Origin: Marsupella aquatica
Lineage: Eukaryota > Marchantiophyta
Assembly (NCBI GenBank): GCA_973895155.1
Contig: OZ316896.1
Span: 4,774,001 to 4,838,000, forward strand
DNA: 64,000 nt
Direction of reading: 5' to 3'
The position numbers and the translations under genes were made by a program. The first letter of the stretch is position 1. Every line of letters begins with the position of its first letter. This document shows, one piece after another, positions 35,836 to 50,157 of the stretch. Below the pieces are notes generated by a model that worked only from the letters and a program-made list of their open reading frames with translations, searched no databases and was not told where the DNA came from.

Positions 35836-37110
35836 CTCAGCCAGCATTCAATCGGAACGGACTGTCATTACAGGAGATTGACGATCCTTGCGACTACATG
35901 TCCCTTGCGCTGTTCTGTTATTGGGGGTAAAAACATTTGCTTCTCTGTCGAGAGGTGTCAGCGTCAGTGCCAGTGGATGATTGTGCAAGACAAGTATGTC
36001 CGGCCTTGTTCGAGAGTTGGAAGAACTGAATCATTACAATCAAAGACCCGGTAAAGTTCGTCCTATTTATCCAATTGAAAACTCATCCACACTCTGTACG
36101 GGATAAGTCTGAAAAAGCCGAGACGAATATCCATCTACCCATCAACGCGGACTCAGGGTAGTGAGTGTGTTGGCTCTGTTAATCTTGGGCAGCGCTGTTC
36201 GTTTACAGGCCAGGAATCAATCAACGACGAATCTTTTGACAATTTGAGCTGCAATGTCCCATGGGTTGAACTTGTCAAATTCAAGTTTGGGGCGGGGTAC
36301 GAGTAAGGCCGTTCAATATTTGATGTAGAGCGGCTCCGATTTGTTCTGTGCACATTTCGACTACTACTGCATTTCGCAATTCGACTACCATTACATCGTC
36401 ACAATTCGACTACTCCATTAATACACTGATAGCCCTTCCCATCCCTCCATTAGTTGAAGTTACGACCCTAATGCCGGCAGCTATGCTGGCAGAGCGGTTA
36501 CTATACATGATAAATCATATCGAGATTAATTATGGGATTTGATCAGAAGGGAATTTCTTGCAAACCGTTGATGTAATATACAATGCCTGCAGCGGCGATG
36601 GTCCTGTCTACTACATAAATTCAAAGATGTGTATTATTTAGAAGGCCTTTCTCCAAAGCTACAGTCCTCTTGAGTATTTTCTCGAAAGATCTTGAATGTA
36701 ATCATTTGGTGCAAATATTGCAATTGCTTCCTTGCGCTCTGTCAAGATGGGCTCTTATAATTCAGTTCAAACATGGCCTTCAAATTGCGGATAGAATAGA
36801 TCGCGATAGATCAAAGGTTGAAGATCAAAGGTTAAATAGTTACGACTGTTTGTCCGGCAAGCAAATGAAGTCTCTTGTTCAGAGAACTTTTAAATCGTAG
36901 GAACCAAAGACAGAAACATGATCAACTGAAAGCAAAGCTCCCATTAAGGTAGAACAGAATCAAATGTCTTAAGATCGATCTTATGGCACAACCAAGATGC
37001 TAGTTAAAAGAGTTTCCAGACAGGCATCCTAATACTGATTTGTAATCTCCTCAAAGTCTTGTTGTCGGATTTATATTATTATCATTGCAGATGTGCATAT
37101 TATGCACAAA
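35836..37110. other. Intergenic DNA between H4 pseudogene and H4
   Basis: No gene was recognised. A run of related phrases (tttcgactact, aattcgactacc, aattcgactactcc) lies at 36355-36415, a short irregular repeat. Confidence 0.4.
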
Positions 37111-37127
37111 AGTTCATGTGGGTGGCT

Positions 37128-37138
37128 CGAAAGTTTCG
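37128..37138 (-). terminator. Small perfect hairpin just past the H4 stop codon
   Basis: CGAAAGTTTCG (5-bp arms, one-base loop) lies two bases beyond the stop codon, inside a larger GGCT...AGCC frame. Animal and green-algal replication histone mRNAs end in a stem-loop, while land-plant ones usually do not. The match to the classical loop is poor, so this is only a possibility. The pseudogene copy has one arm mutated. Confidence 0.2.
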
Positions 37139-37140
37139 GA

Positions 37141-37452
37141 TTAGCCGCCAAATCCGTATAGTGCCTTGCCCTGTCTTTTGAGCGCATACACCACGTCCAT
37201 GGCGGTCACTGTCTTCCGGTTGGCATACTCGGTATAGATGACGGAGTCTCCTATAATATTTACAAGAAATAGTTTCAGAACACTGCGAGTCTCTTCGTAA
37301 ACAGGACCACTGATACGCTTCACTCCACCTCTTCGAGCGAGACGGCGGATTGCAGGCTTTGTTATGCCCCGGATGTTGTCACGGAGCACCTTGCTGTGTC
37401 GCTTGGCGCCCCCTTTCCCGAGGCCCTTAGCACCCTTTCCAGCTCCAGCCAT
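37141..37452 (-). CDS. Strongly divergent histone H4 variant
   Basis: An intronless H4 of 102 residues after the initiator Met. The fold and ends are intact ([12 protein letters not shown]-, [37 protein letters not shown]-, LYGFGG), but 18 positions differ from the standard plant/animal H4: S1A, R3A, G7A, R19S, Q27R, L49P, I50V, G56S, V60L, E63V, V65I, R67G, A69S, T71I, H75Y, R77N, R95K and T96A. Acetylatable Lys5, 8, 12 and 16 and Lys20 remain; the Arg3 methylation site is lost. Standard H4 almost never varies, so this is either a specialised variant or a relaxed gene. The frame is full length, unlike the paralogue at 34976. Two in-frame upstream ATGs (37470, adding MENTAA, and 37632) are possible starts; ATG 37452 matches the family. 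Confidence 0.9.
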   Translation of the reverse strand: MAGAGKGAKGLGKGGAKRHSKVLRDNIRGITKPAIRRLARRGGVKRISGPVYEETRSVLKLFLVNIIGDSVIYTEYANRKTVTAMDVVYALKRQGKALYGFGG

Positions 37453-37694
37453 TGCTGCTGTATTTTCCATTAGTGATTGTCTCGGAAAAAAATCACCTCT
37501 CGCCCAGCAGATTGGAGTAATGTGAGAGATGTAGACTGTCTTCAACTCGAGCCTACAGCAAGATGTACCTTGTAGCAACAGGTAATGCCAAAACACGCTC
37601 AAGTAAAGCCAGGCAGTAGCGAAGATGAGCAACTTCCGCTAAGTACTCACTGAATTACCTGAAAACAACTTGTGAGGATAACCTCTCACTCAAG

Positions 37695-37760
37695 CCTTAA
37701 ATGGACATTCGGGTGGATTTTGAGTCATTGTTCAGTCATCAATATCGTTATCTGCAGCTC
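37695..37760 (-). promoter_or_regulatory. H4 promoter: shared histone module
   Basis: On the + strand CCTTAA (37695-37700; part of TATA-like ATTTAAGG on the gene strand) is followed by TTTGAGTCATT, TCAGTCA, AATA and CGTTATCTGCAGCTC, the last ending exactly 60 bp after CCTTAA. The H2A genes have the same blocks in the same order at the same spacing. The distance to ATG is about 240 bp. Confidence 0.7.
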
Positions 37761-38120
37761 GTGTCATCCGACAACTTTCATCACACACTGACGACTAACA
37801 TCTATGTCGTGTCAACTCCCTGAAGATAAGCTGATCTGAAAGGCTCATGGAAATTTTACGAGCCCTGCATAATTATGAAGGTCATCTGTCACACATCAGA
37901 AAGAGTGGCTCAAATGTTTTGTCAAACGACAGTCCTCTCTCGTGTCATCCGACAACTTTCATCACACACTGACGACTAACATCTATCTCGTGTCAACTCC
38001 CTGAAGATAAGCTGATCTGAAAGGGTCATGAAAATTTTACGAGCCCTGCATATGAAGGTCATTTGTCACACATCAGAAAGAGTGGCTCAAATGTTTTGTC
38101 AAACGACAGTCCTCTCTCTT
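37760..38120. repeat. 181-bp tandem duplication upstream of H4
   Basis: Units 37760-37940 and 37941-38120 both begin cgtgtcatccgacaactttc and end aacgacagtcctctct. The pseudogene locus has a single unit. The H2A promoters also carry a ~178-bp-offset duplication of their distal part, so both variant histone genes have doubled upstream regions. Confidence 0.85.
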
Positions 38121-38215
38121 TCAACAACACGATTTGCCACCTAGGATGTGTTTGTTACAATTTGTTGGTCGTGACGTATTTGTGTTTATCGTCAGTTAGA
38201 TATGCACTCTACCAC

Positions 38216-38568
38216 AGATTGGAACATTGTACGAAGTGTTTTTCAAGTCTTCCTAGCTGTGACACAGTTGTCAATCAGTAAGCTTTTGGCAGCCCAGCTC
38301 CAGTTTAAATATTGAACGAATTAGACCAAAAGTCACAATGAGGTCTGACTAGGCCAAACCATTCATTGTATTTTTTTTTAGCTCTTGGAATTACATCAGT
38401 TACCTGTCAGTCAGTTATTGGCACCTCAGCTCCCGTTGAATTCGGCAAACTCCACCAAAAGTCACAATTAAGTGGGGATCCCATCATGAAATGTAGTTTT
38501 AGGGCTTTGGGCATGCTGTCATGTCCACTACTTCTCCAGGACTCACAAAATGGATCCTGATCACGGAT
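38216..38568. other. Spacer before block B
   Basis: A short direct repeat is present: ttggcagcccagctccagtt near 38286 and ttggcacctcagctcccgtt near 38418, each followed by accaaaagtcacaat. No gene was recognised. Confidence 0.5.
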
Positions 38569-40095
38569 AAGGGCTCCAGTCGCGCATGGGTGGGGAGGGG
38601 GGGGCGGCGAGTGAGTGGAGTGATGGTGAAATGGGGAAAAGGGGGAGGTTAAGGTTTAAAAGGAACATAAGAGGAAAAAGGTTTAAAAGGGGTAAAAAAA
38701 CACCTTTCATTTTGTTATACTTTTGTGGTTGTCATAGCCATTGTTTTGTGCAATGACATCTTTTATTCAAGAATTTTTTGTACAAGGAGAAAAAAGAAAA
38801 AAAGAAAAGGAAACTTTTGTGGCTACCGTAGCCAGTATTTTGCACAATGATATCTTTCACTCAACAAAAATTTTTGTGCAATAATATATTTTAACAAATT
38901 TATTTTTTTATTCAACGATATCTTTTGCACCACAATCTATTTCTCAACAACATCTTTAACCAAACAACATCTTTTATGCAATGCACGGGGATTGAAAGGA
39001 TATTGACAGAATGATCATCTTTGCTAAACCCAAAAACCCTAAACCTGAAACCGATAATATAACGTACGTTGCACAAATGTATAGAGTGGTCGCCATTCAA
39101 ATGCAATTATGGCATTTTGGGTAAAAAACAAAACAAAGAAAAAGACTAGCTCCTTCTCTCCTTGACTTTTTACTTCCTAACATCTTTCTTATAACGACAA
39201 CTTGGATGAAACAACACCTTTTTTCTTATTGTAGAGGTTAACTCAGTCTTGGGTTGAACTATGGTTAGTATGTTAACTAGGGTTAGAGTAAACCCTAGTT
39301 GAAGAGATTGGTCCTTATCTCTTCAACTTCTATGTGGTGTGAGAACACACAAGAGAGTTCTCAAGAGAGAACACAGTGATATAGCAAGAGGTTAGAGCTT
39401 GAAGAGATGGGAGCTATTAATGGTGATGCTTGAGTAGACACATAACCGTAAGTTAATAAAGCTTGGTCTTCCCGTGGACGTAGCCAACCTTGAGGCGAAC
39501 CACGTAACTATTGAGCACGTGTATGTTTGGAGTATTTTTCCTGATCTGATTTCTCCCCACACTTTAACATCTTTTACTTCACAATATCTTTGGCAAAATG
39601 ACACCTTTTATTTATCAACATCTTTCACATAATGACATCTTTGGCAAAATGACTTCTTTTTTCTTAACATCTTTTTATTTTAGGACCATCTTTCACATAA
39701 CAACATCTTGGGTGACACGACATCTTTTTTTCTTAACGACATCTTTTTATTTTAGGACATCTTTCACACAACAACATCTTGGGCGACACAGCATCTTTTT
39801 TTCTTAACGACATCTTTTGTGCAACGCACGGGTATTTTCCCTCAAAGATATCTTGGCTGACACGACATCTTTTCCCTCAATGACGTCTTTGCCGACACCA
39901 CATCTCTTTTCTCAACGACATCTTGGCCAACATGACATCTTTTTGTAGGAGAAAGTGACTTCTTTTCTCTCAACAACCTCTTGGCCGACACGACATCTTT
40001 TCTCTCAATGACATCTTGGGTGACATGACATCTTTTTTCTCAACGACATCTTGGCTGACACGACTTCTTTTGTGCAACGCACGGGTATTGAGCTA
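38569..40095 (+). mobile_element. Helitron-like element, copy B (interrupted by solo LTR)
   Basis: The same element as 19895-20919, with the 3' end GTGCAACGCAC...gagCTAG|T at 40092-40096. The minisatellite is longer than in A and contains an extra internal GTGCAACGCACGGG copy at 39809-39833. The array differs in unit number from copy A, as expected for tandem repeats. Confidence 0.4.
39230..39561 (+). mobile_element. Copia-type solo LTR
   Basis: A 332-bp insert begins TGTAGAGGTTAAC and ends CTCCCCACA (TG...CA). The left flank is CTTAT. The right flank is CTTTAAC, which is CTTATAAC with one base lost, so a 5-bp target duplication is evident from the empty site in block A (near 20498). It has an AATAAA at 39454 and the phrase cccgtggacgtagccaacct plus cgaaccacgta, typical of plant Ty1/copia R-U5. 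No internal domain remains. Confidence 0.85.
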
Positions 40096-42555
40096 GTATA
40101 GCATATAGCAGCCTCAAAATGTATCTGTGGGTTTCCCAGAATATTAAGTCTTGATAGTCCGAGTGGTTTCCTGAGAATCCCTAATGGATTTTCTTGCACA
40201 TCTATTTTATGAGTAATAATGTGTCTGTGGGTTTCTCAGATTATTAAGCCTGGATGGACCCAGGATTTTCAGAACCTAAAAAAACAAGCCTTGGATAACA
40301 CTCTCTATAGTTTTGACTAAAATGTGACTTGTACACGAGTTCCTAATTATTGTTTGTAGTTGATTCCTGATCTTTAAGGGGGTGGTAGGTCACTCCTCAT
40401 GCACAAACTACTCACTCAGGGAGTCATTCATAAAAGTGAAAAGTTATTCCCCAAAGTGGCAGGTTGCAGTTCATGCCCACTCAGGATATTGTTCACAAAA
40501 GTTGAAACACCCATTTTTAGTGGGTTTATTTAATTTGACCAGTTTTTCCCTCTTTAACAATGGAGCAAATGATGTTGGAAAAATCCCAAACTTTGTCAGG
40601 TTACAGATTGAACATCAGATGACATGTAACAAAAATTTGGGCTTGAGTATAGATCCAAAAGCTGTCCATGCAAGTCAACTTGACACAAGTCTACCAAAAT
40701 TTAGATGCACAAGTCTGCCAAAAGTCAACATTCTACAGTTGGTTTGGGGATCTAAAAAACTTTAATCAGGGTACCCTTCTCAGAAATGAAACGCCAGTCC
40801 AACAGCAGTCAATCAGTGTGATTTTAGGGTGTAAAGTAAGGAGGTGGAGTACACAGTCCATGGTAATGGGCAAAATAAACTCTGGGACCATCCGGGATTA
40901 ACTTTGGGATTTACATGTTAAAAAGAATGATAGACAAAGCCAGTGAGGCATTCTGGATCAACAATGAACTCATGATACACTTCTCCTGGTTCTTTGTTAA
41001 TAAGAAACATAGGAAAGCCAACGAGGCTTCTTGGATAAACAATTATGACTCTGTATGCTACTCAGGATAGACAAGAATTATGTACAGCACAAAACCCACT
41101 AGGAGCTCCGGACTTTATGAGAACAAGCTCCAAAGGTTTACTGAACTTCCACTGTGGCATATTAATAAGCTTGCCAAAGATTTGGAAACCTAGAAGCCTG
41201 AGCAAAGGTGTTTCTCTAATGGGAAAATGAGCGGATATTGGTGATCGGAGTTCAGATGAGGATTTGGAAGGAGATTTGACTGGCTCTGCATCAATATGGC
41301 ATGGTTGTAGGGGATGACGGATACATATGAGGATTTCTGGCAAAGGCGAACAAGAGTTGAGTTGGGCATATGGCGAGGGATTTTGGTCAAGATGGTGGGA
41401 TCCATTGGTTGATAATGTGGCCGTGGTTGACTGCAGTCCATTATGGACGTTTGATCTGCCTTGAAGTAGTTGGTGCTGGTCATCTCTTCGATTCAGCTAG
41501 GTTTTGTGTTGTTTTAGTTTAAATAAGAGTAGTGGCGCAAAGATGGTTCCTTGAATGTATGACAATAGTGGTTATCAAGAGCAATGTTGTAGCATTACCA
41601 AATTTTAGGATTTGCATTAGTTAGCTAAGCTATCCCTGGCCACCAAAAATTATTCTTAAATGATAAGGCTGTGAAAGAAAGTGTTATCAAGGCTTCCAAT
41701 AAATTTGTATTTGCCTCACTAATATTGTGCCAAGGATGTGGCTACAGTCTAAGGATGGATGACAAACTCCAGTGGGAATTGTTAGTGCAATTTTAAGTTG
41801 TAACCCAATACAGAGCACTTTGTCTACTTATAAACATTACCAAGTTAGAACATAACTCTACAGCTTGAGATTCAATTAGGTCCTCATACGATGTGACCAA
41901 CACCAAATCAATTATAGGAAGTCACCAACTTCCCATTCACAGCACTTTGAGGCACTTGATATGAAAACTACACACGTAGCAAGATGCCCTGAAAGGGCAA
42001 GATACACAAGTCAGAGAGAAATAATTTCCAGATGCTCTTTACACCCTGACAGTGACAACGAGTTACAAAGAGAGTGACTGACTCTTTACATCAAAACCCA
42101 TCTCAAAGGGACTTTTCCATTAAGACCGCTCAATCATATACTTGCTCTTAAAACAGACTGAGTCTTTATTGACTGTACAGTAGTGGTTTAGACCTTTCCT
42201 GGAGCGGGCTGGTAGAATAAATGTACCAGTCAGAATAGATCATTATTTTGCCGCTTACACTAGGAGTAGGGCTGAAAGACATGCTACTCCGCAAACCCAT
42301 AATACCTCCAAAATTGGGTAAACTGTATATCCACATAAATAAAATGTGAAACCTAAGACGCTCTATATACACGTAAGCTCAAGATGGGCTAAATGATGCC
42401 TAATGGGATAGATCACAGATGACTATTTACAATCCCCACAACGGATGCTACATCTTAGAACTGGGAACACCAGGTTTAATGTGTTTTCGGTGCTGGTTCG
42501 GTGCAGGTGTGATCCTGTCTGCCTGCATTTGCTTGCAGCAGTCTCTTCCTCGAAG

Positions 42556-42921
42556 TCAGTCCGTCTGGGGTTTGGGAAGCAAGACGGCGTGGATGCTGGG
42601 TACGACACCACCCTCAGCAATGGTCACACCAGCAAGCAGTTCTGCCAACTCCTTATCGTTGCTGATAGCCAATTGAATGTGTCTTGGCGTGATCCTGGCC
42701 TTTTTGCTGTCGCGGCAACCATGTCCTGCCAGCTCGAGGACCTCTGCAGTGAGGTACTCCAAAACGGCAGCAAGATACACAGAGGCACCAGCACTGACTC
42801 GTTCGGAATATTTGCCCTTCTTCAAATTTCCGGCTATCCTTGCCACAGGGAACAGCAAACCTGCCTTGTGCGACTTGGAGATCGCTTTCTTCTTCGCCTT
42901 GCCATGACCTCTTCCTGCCAT
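42556..42921 (-). CDS. Divergent core histone H2A variant, copy B
   Basis: A 121-residue paralogue of the H2A at 23460-23825 with the same features: the PVAR motif, SNDKE with the Lys in the acidic patch, a short C tail. Six base differences were seen over 366 bp: two change residues (Ala69Gly in HACRD, Lys119Gln in the tail), three are silent, and one turns stop TAA into TGA. Both copies are intact, which suggests that function was kept since duplication, though the time is short. ATG 42921 is the standard start. Confidence 0.93.
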   Translation of the reverse strand: MAGRGHGKAKKKAISKSHKAGLLFPVARIAGNLKKGKYSERVSAGASVYLAAVLEYLTAEVLELAGHGCRDSKKARITPRHIQLAISNDKELAELLAGVTIAEGGVVPSIHAVLLPKPQTD

Positions 42922-43121
42922 TGTGAAGAACACGACTAGCTAATAGAAAGGTACCTGGGGCCGTCCCGGGCGTCGTAAGGTTCTTACAAACAGAATGCTT
43001 CGAAGAAATGTTCGAAGAATTGACACTCAGGATGAATGCGAGCAAGAGTGACGTACTTGTGGACCCACAAGAATTGTAGCGAAAGAATTGAAGCTAATGA
43101 AAGAAACCCTGCCATTTCAGC

Positions 43122-43420
43122 CCTTAAATACAAGTAACGGATGCCTTTGCGTCATTTGTCAGTCAAGAATAACGTTATCTGCAGCTCCTGTTCTAATAAT
43201 ACACGGACGACTGACAATTATCTTTCAACTGCCAGTTTTCTTCAATTTAGACATACTGATTTGAAACCTGCACTGCCTCTGAAAAAAATTGTCACACACA
43301 TACAAGAAATGTGCTAGTTTGAAGTTTGTCAGTCAAGAATAAGATTATCTGCAGCTCCTGTTCTAATATACACGGACGAATGACAGTTATCTGTCAACTG
43401 CAATTTTTTCCAACTAAGAC
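43122..43420 (-). promoter_or_regulatory. H2A copy B promoter with shared histone module
   Basis: CCTTAA at 43122-43127 and the core CGTTATCTGCAGCTC ending at 43187 keep the 60-bp spacing seen in copy A and in H4. The second, TATA-less copy of the core lies near 43327-43410. The module is unchanged since the block duplication. Confidence 0.7.
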
Positions 43421-44599
43421 ACAGGTGATTTGAAATTTACGGTACCTGTATTGCCTCTGAAATAAGACAAATACAAGATATGTGTTAACTACAGTAGTTT
43501 GAAGTCACAAGTCGCGCATGTGTATAGATGTTAACTATTCACCCATTTATTAGTAAGTTTACTTCTGTGATCATTAGTCAATCGAAATGGATATTTTGTG
43601 CTCCATTCTGTTTGTCTGCCTCATCGGTGAGTAAGAAAATTCTGTGGCATTTGGACTTCATCCAATTTCGGGCTATAACACTGGTTGACGTGGCTATTTT
43701 ATCCATTTCCGAGGGTCAAGCCTAGGCTTCAGCTGAAGTGATTGAGCGAACACATTTCATGAACAACGTCATCTAGCTCTCGCGTCATCTCACAGCTGGA
43801 TTTCAGCCAGTCACCCTAGGGTGAATGCATCGTCGAAAAATTCGTCATCCAGAAAACCCAAGTGATCCTAAGATGAGCTCGCCAGCCACTGAGTGCTTGT
43901 GTTTGGCACTTAAAGACTAAAGACTATTGGAACCAAGGCTGCAAATGAGCTTGCAAAGTTGACTCGTACATAGTACTCGTCGATGTTTGGCAAGGGATTG
44001 GAGATCGACTTGCTCTGGGCTGCCTGCAGGCTGAGCTTCCAATGATTGGTCCCTTGCTTTTGTTTGAAACCGAGTGGACTTGGTCGGATAATCGAGTGCA
44101 CGCATCGTCGAAAAGGTAAGACTGATTTGCAACAGAATGTGATTCATTTGTAAAACACACAGCTCCTAAAACAACAGGACGCCCTTGTCGCCCATTAAAT
44201 TTTACTTCCGTAAAGTCTCCTTCCCAATCCATGGGCGAAGGACCAAAATTGAAATGAATCTCGATGTAGATCGCCCAGCAAACCGCGTCAAGGGTAGGGA
44301 AGGGGAGGGGTGAGGTGAGGTGGCCTGGGCTGCAGCGTGATTTTCAAAGATTTTTTCGTTCGAAGGGTGACGAATGAGTCACGAAGATGCTAGATTCTAG
44401 TTAATGGGATATGCCCGGGGTATGTGACTAAATTGCTTATGGAAAACAAAAACCATAGCCAATTTTAGCCTAACAGTGTTCAACACTTTTAGAAGAAGTG
44501 GAATCTAGCACATTTTTGCCACAAAAGAAACGAGTGTGGGCTTCCTCGTGTGCTGCCACCTAGTTTGAGCCCTTGCCTGCTGCTTGTCAGGGAAACCCA

Positions 44600-45232
44600 G
44601 AGACGGAAAAAAAAACCATTAAAGGTTCAGTAGACCCAATGAGAAGCTCCACAGCTCCCAGGGACAGCACAGATTGATGCGTTTAATGAAAAGCTTTTTG
44701 CGAATGAGATCGCGTGTCCCTCCAAAATGCAAGACTAATCCTATCCTCGTCAGATTCATGGCTCCAACACATTTCATGATTGACAATTTGACAAGATTTT
44801 GTTGACGGAGGGGATGCATGAATGTGACCGGGTGACTAGTACGACGTCAGAAGCCAGTAGTCTTTAGGTGACGTATGGCGGAAGCTGTTGTGGCCCACCT
44901 CGCTCTCCATCCCGATGACTTTCTTTCCATTACCCGCATAAAAGGGCTGTGACGGAAAATGCTGATCGAGCTGAATCATCGGTGGCGTACAGTGATGCTG
45001 AGAACAGGGTTGTGAGTGGCCTGAGTGGGTGGATTCCGACCCAGGTGCTGCTAAATTGGTATGCACTGAGTTTGTCCAGTCTGTTGCTATAGCTGTTTAG
45101 GAAGGATGATTGCGATCTGTTCGAGAGGAGTGCATCGTACTATAATGAAGTTCAATTTTCTGTGATTAAACTGTTCTTCTCGACAATCTATTAACCAAAT
45201 CATGGGAGCGTTGCATGGTTCACAGAGCTGGG
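44600..45232. other. Segment present only in block B
   Basis: Block A reads cccagag|ctaggagtagtg where B has ~633 extra bases between cccagag and gctaggagtagtg. A cagag repeat at both ends suggests loss from A by microhomology, or a simple insertion in B. Minus-strand frames (44619-44819 and 44836-45066) encode nothing recognised. Confidence 0.7.
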
Positions 45233-45408
45233 CTAGGAGTAGTGATGAATGTTGATGAATGTCATGGTTGTGACTCTTAAAATGAGGCCAATTCAATGAG
45301 GTGTGCTAATGGTGTCCAGGCTATAGTTACTTGCATTCAGGATTGCTTCATTTTGATGGCACTTTTTGGCATTGACGTTTCGCTGCAGCTGGTTGTTACT
45401 CTACAAAA

Positions 45409-48899
<3,491 letters not shown>

Positions 48900-50157
48900 T
48901 GAGTGAATTAGCTAGCATATGAACTGAGGACAAAAGCAGCTTGGCTAGCAAGGGCTTGTGAGGCGTACTTGATTGTTCTTGGTTAGCATTTCTAGAAACC
49001 AGTCACACATATCCTGCATGCACAGGGTTTAAGGGCAATAAAAAGCTTCACTGAATGATGCAAGTGGTGACCCACGTACATGAAAGGATGCATTTACGTG
49101 ACTACTCAGTGCGAAGCTTCACACCCTTTGAGATATGCAGCTCAGTTTCTTGCCGGTTTCTTGCTTTTAGCAGCGCCTAGTGTGGATATTCTGTGACAAG
49201 CTTTTCAACATGTCATTAAAATTGTAAACTCTGTGCGCAGTTCTCATAATACACTTGAAAATTTGGTGCCATTTAGCACCCTAGAGTCTCTGATGTTGGC
49301 TCACAAATTATTATCTCACATTTGCGAATAGATTGAACCGTTACCATTCAACGAGCAGCCATCAGTTTCACAAAGTTGCATCTCATCCAGTTACTTATTT
49401 GAATTCGAAAATTGAATTCACGCCGGTCATAAAATGTGATTCAATTCGATACCAAGAGCTTCATTTTGGAAAATCATTATTCTTGTGTGAGTTCCTGATT
49501 TTCTTTGTCAGTCTCCTTAGTTTCGATCCAATTCATGTCCATTTAATAACACTCAGTTCAATTTAGCTACAAAATCTGACACAACATAAATAACTGTAAT
49601 TCTGATCTCATTCATTTCCATTTTGAAGCTCTTCAATCATGATCTGTTAATCGTAGAGCTTGTCTATATCAATAGGCCATGGTCCTGCATAATGTGATTA
49701 TTGACATCAACTACTGGTACCCTACCTGGTGTGTTTGGATCACAAATGATCATAGAAGTGTAAAATGTAAACATGGAATACGATCAATTTGACAGAATAA
49801 CTTTAGCAGCATAAAAGATGTCAGTTGAGACATTCTGCAAGTTACGATTCACTCAGGGATGCAAATGACAATTTTTATAGGAAGTAGGAGATGAATTCTG
49901 CGAGCAAACTTCGTTTTTTGTGCTCAAGTAAACGCTAATGGCACTCGTGTTAAGTCGAAAAATTCTATCGTGAAATTAAGATGGTTAAGGCCAATTTGAT
50001 TTTGCAGATCATAATCTTATTGCTTAGTGCAAGACAGATCCCATTAAGGTCCAATTTTGCCCTCACCAAGGCGTCAATAAATTGCAATTCAAACAGTCAC
50101 ACTGAATGATGTTGGCATTCATAGTAAATTAGGTTACTGTGCTGAGCTACATTGAGC
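48900..50157. other. Intergenic DNA between OPR and FHA genes
   Basis: AT-rich with no recognised gene or repeat. It holds the OPR 3' flank (aataaa near 49038) and the presumed FHA promoter. The reading frame of the FHA gene is closed by a TGA at 50143-50145. Confidence 0.5.
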
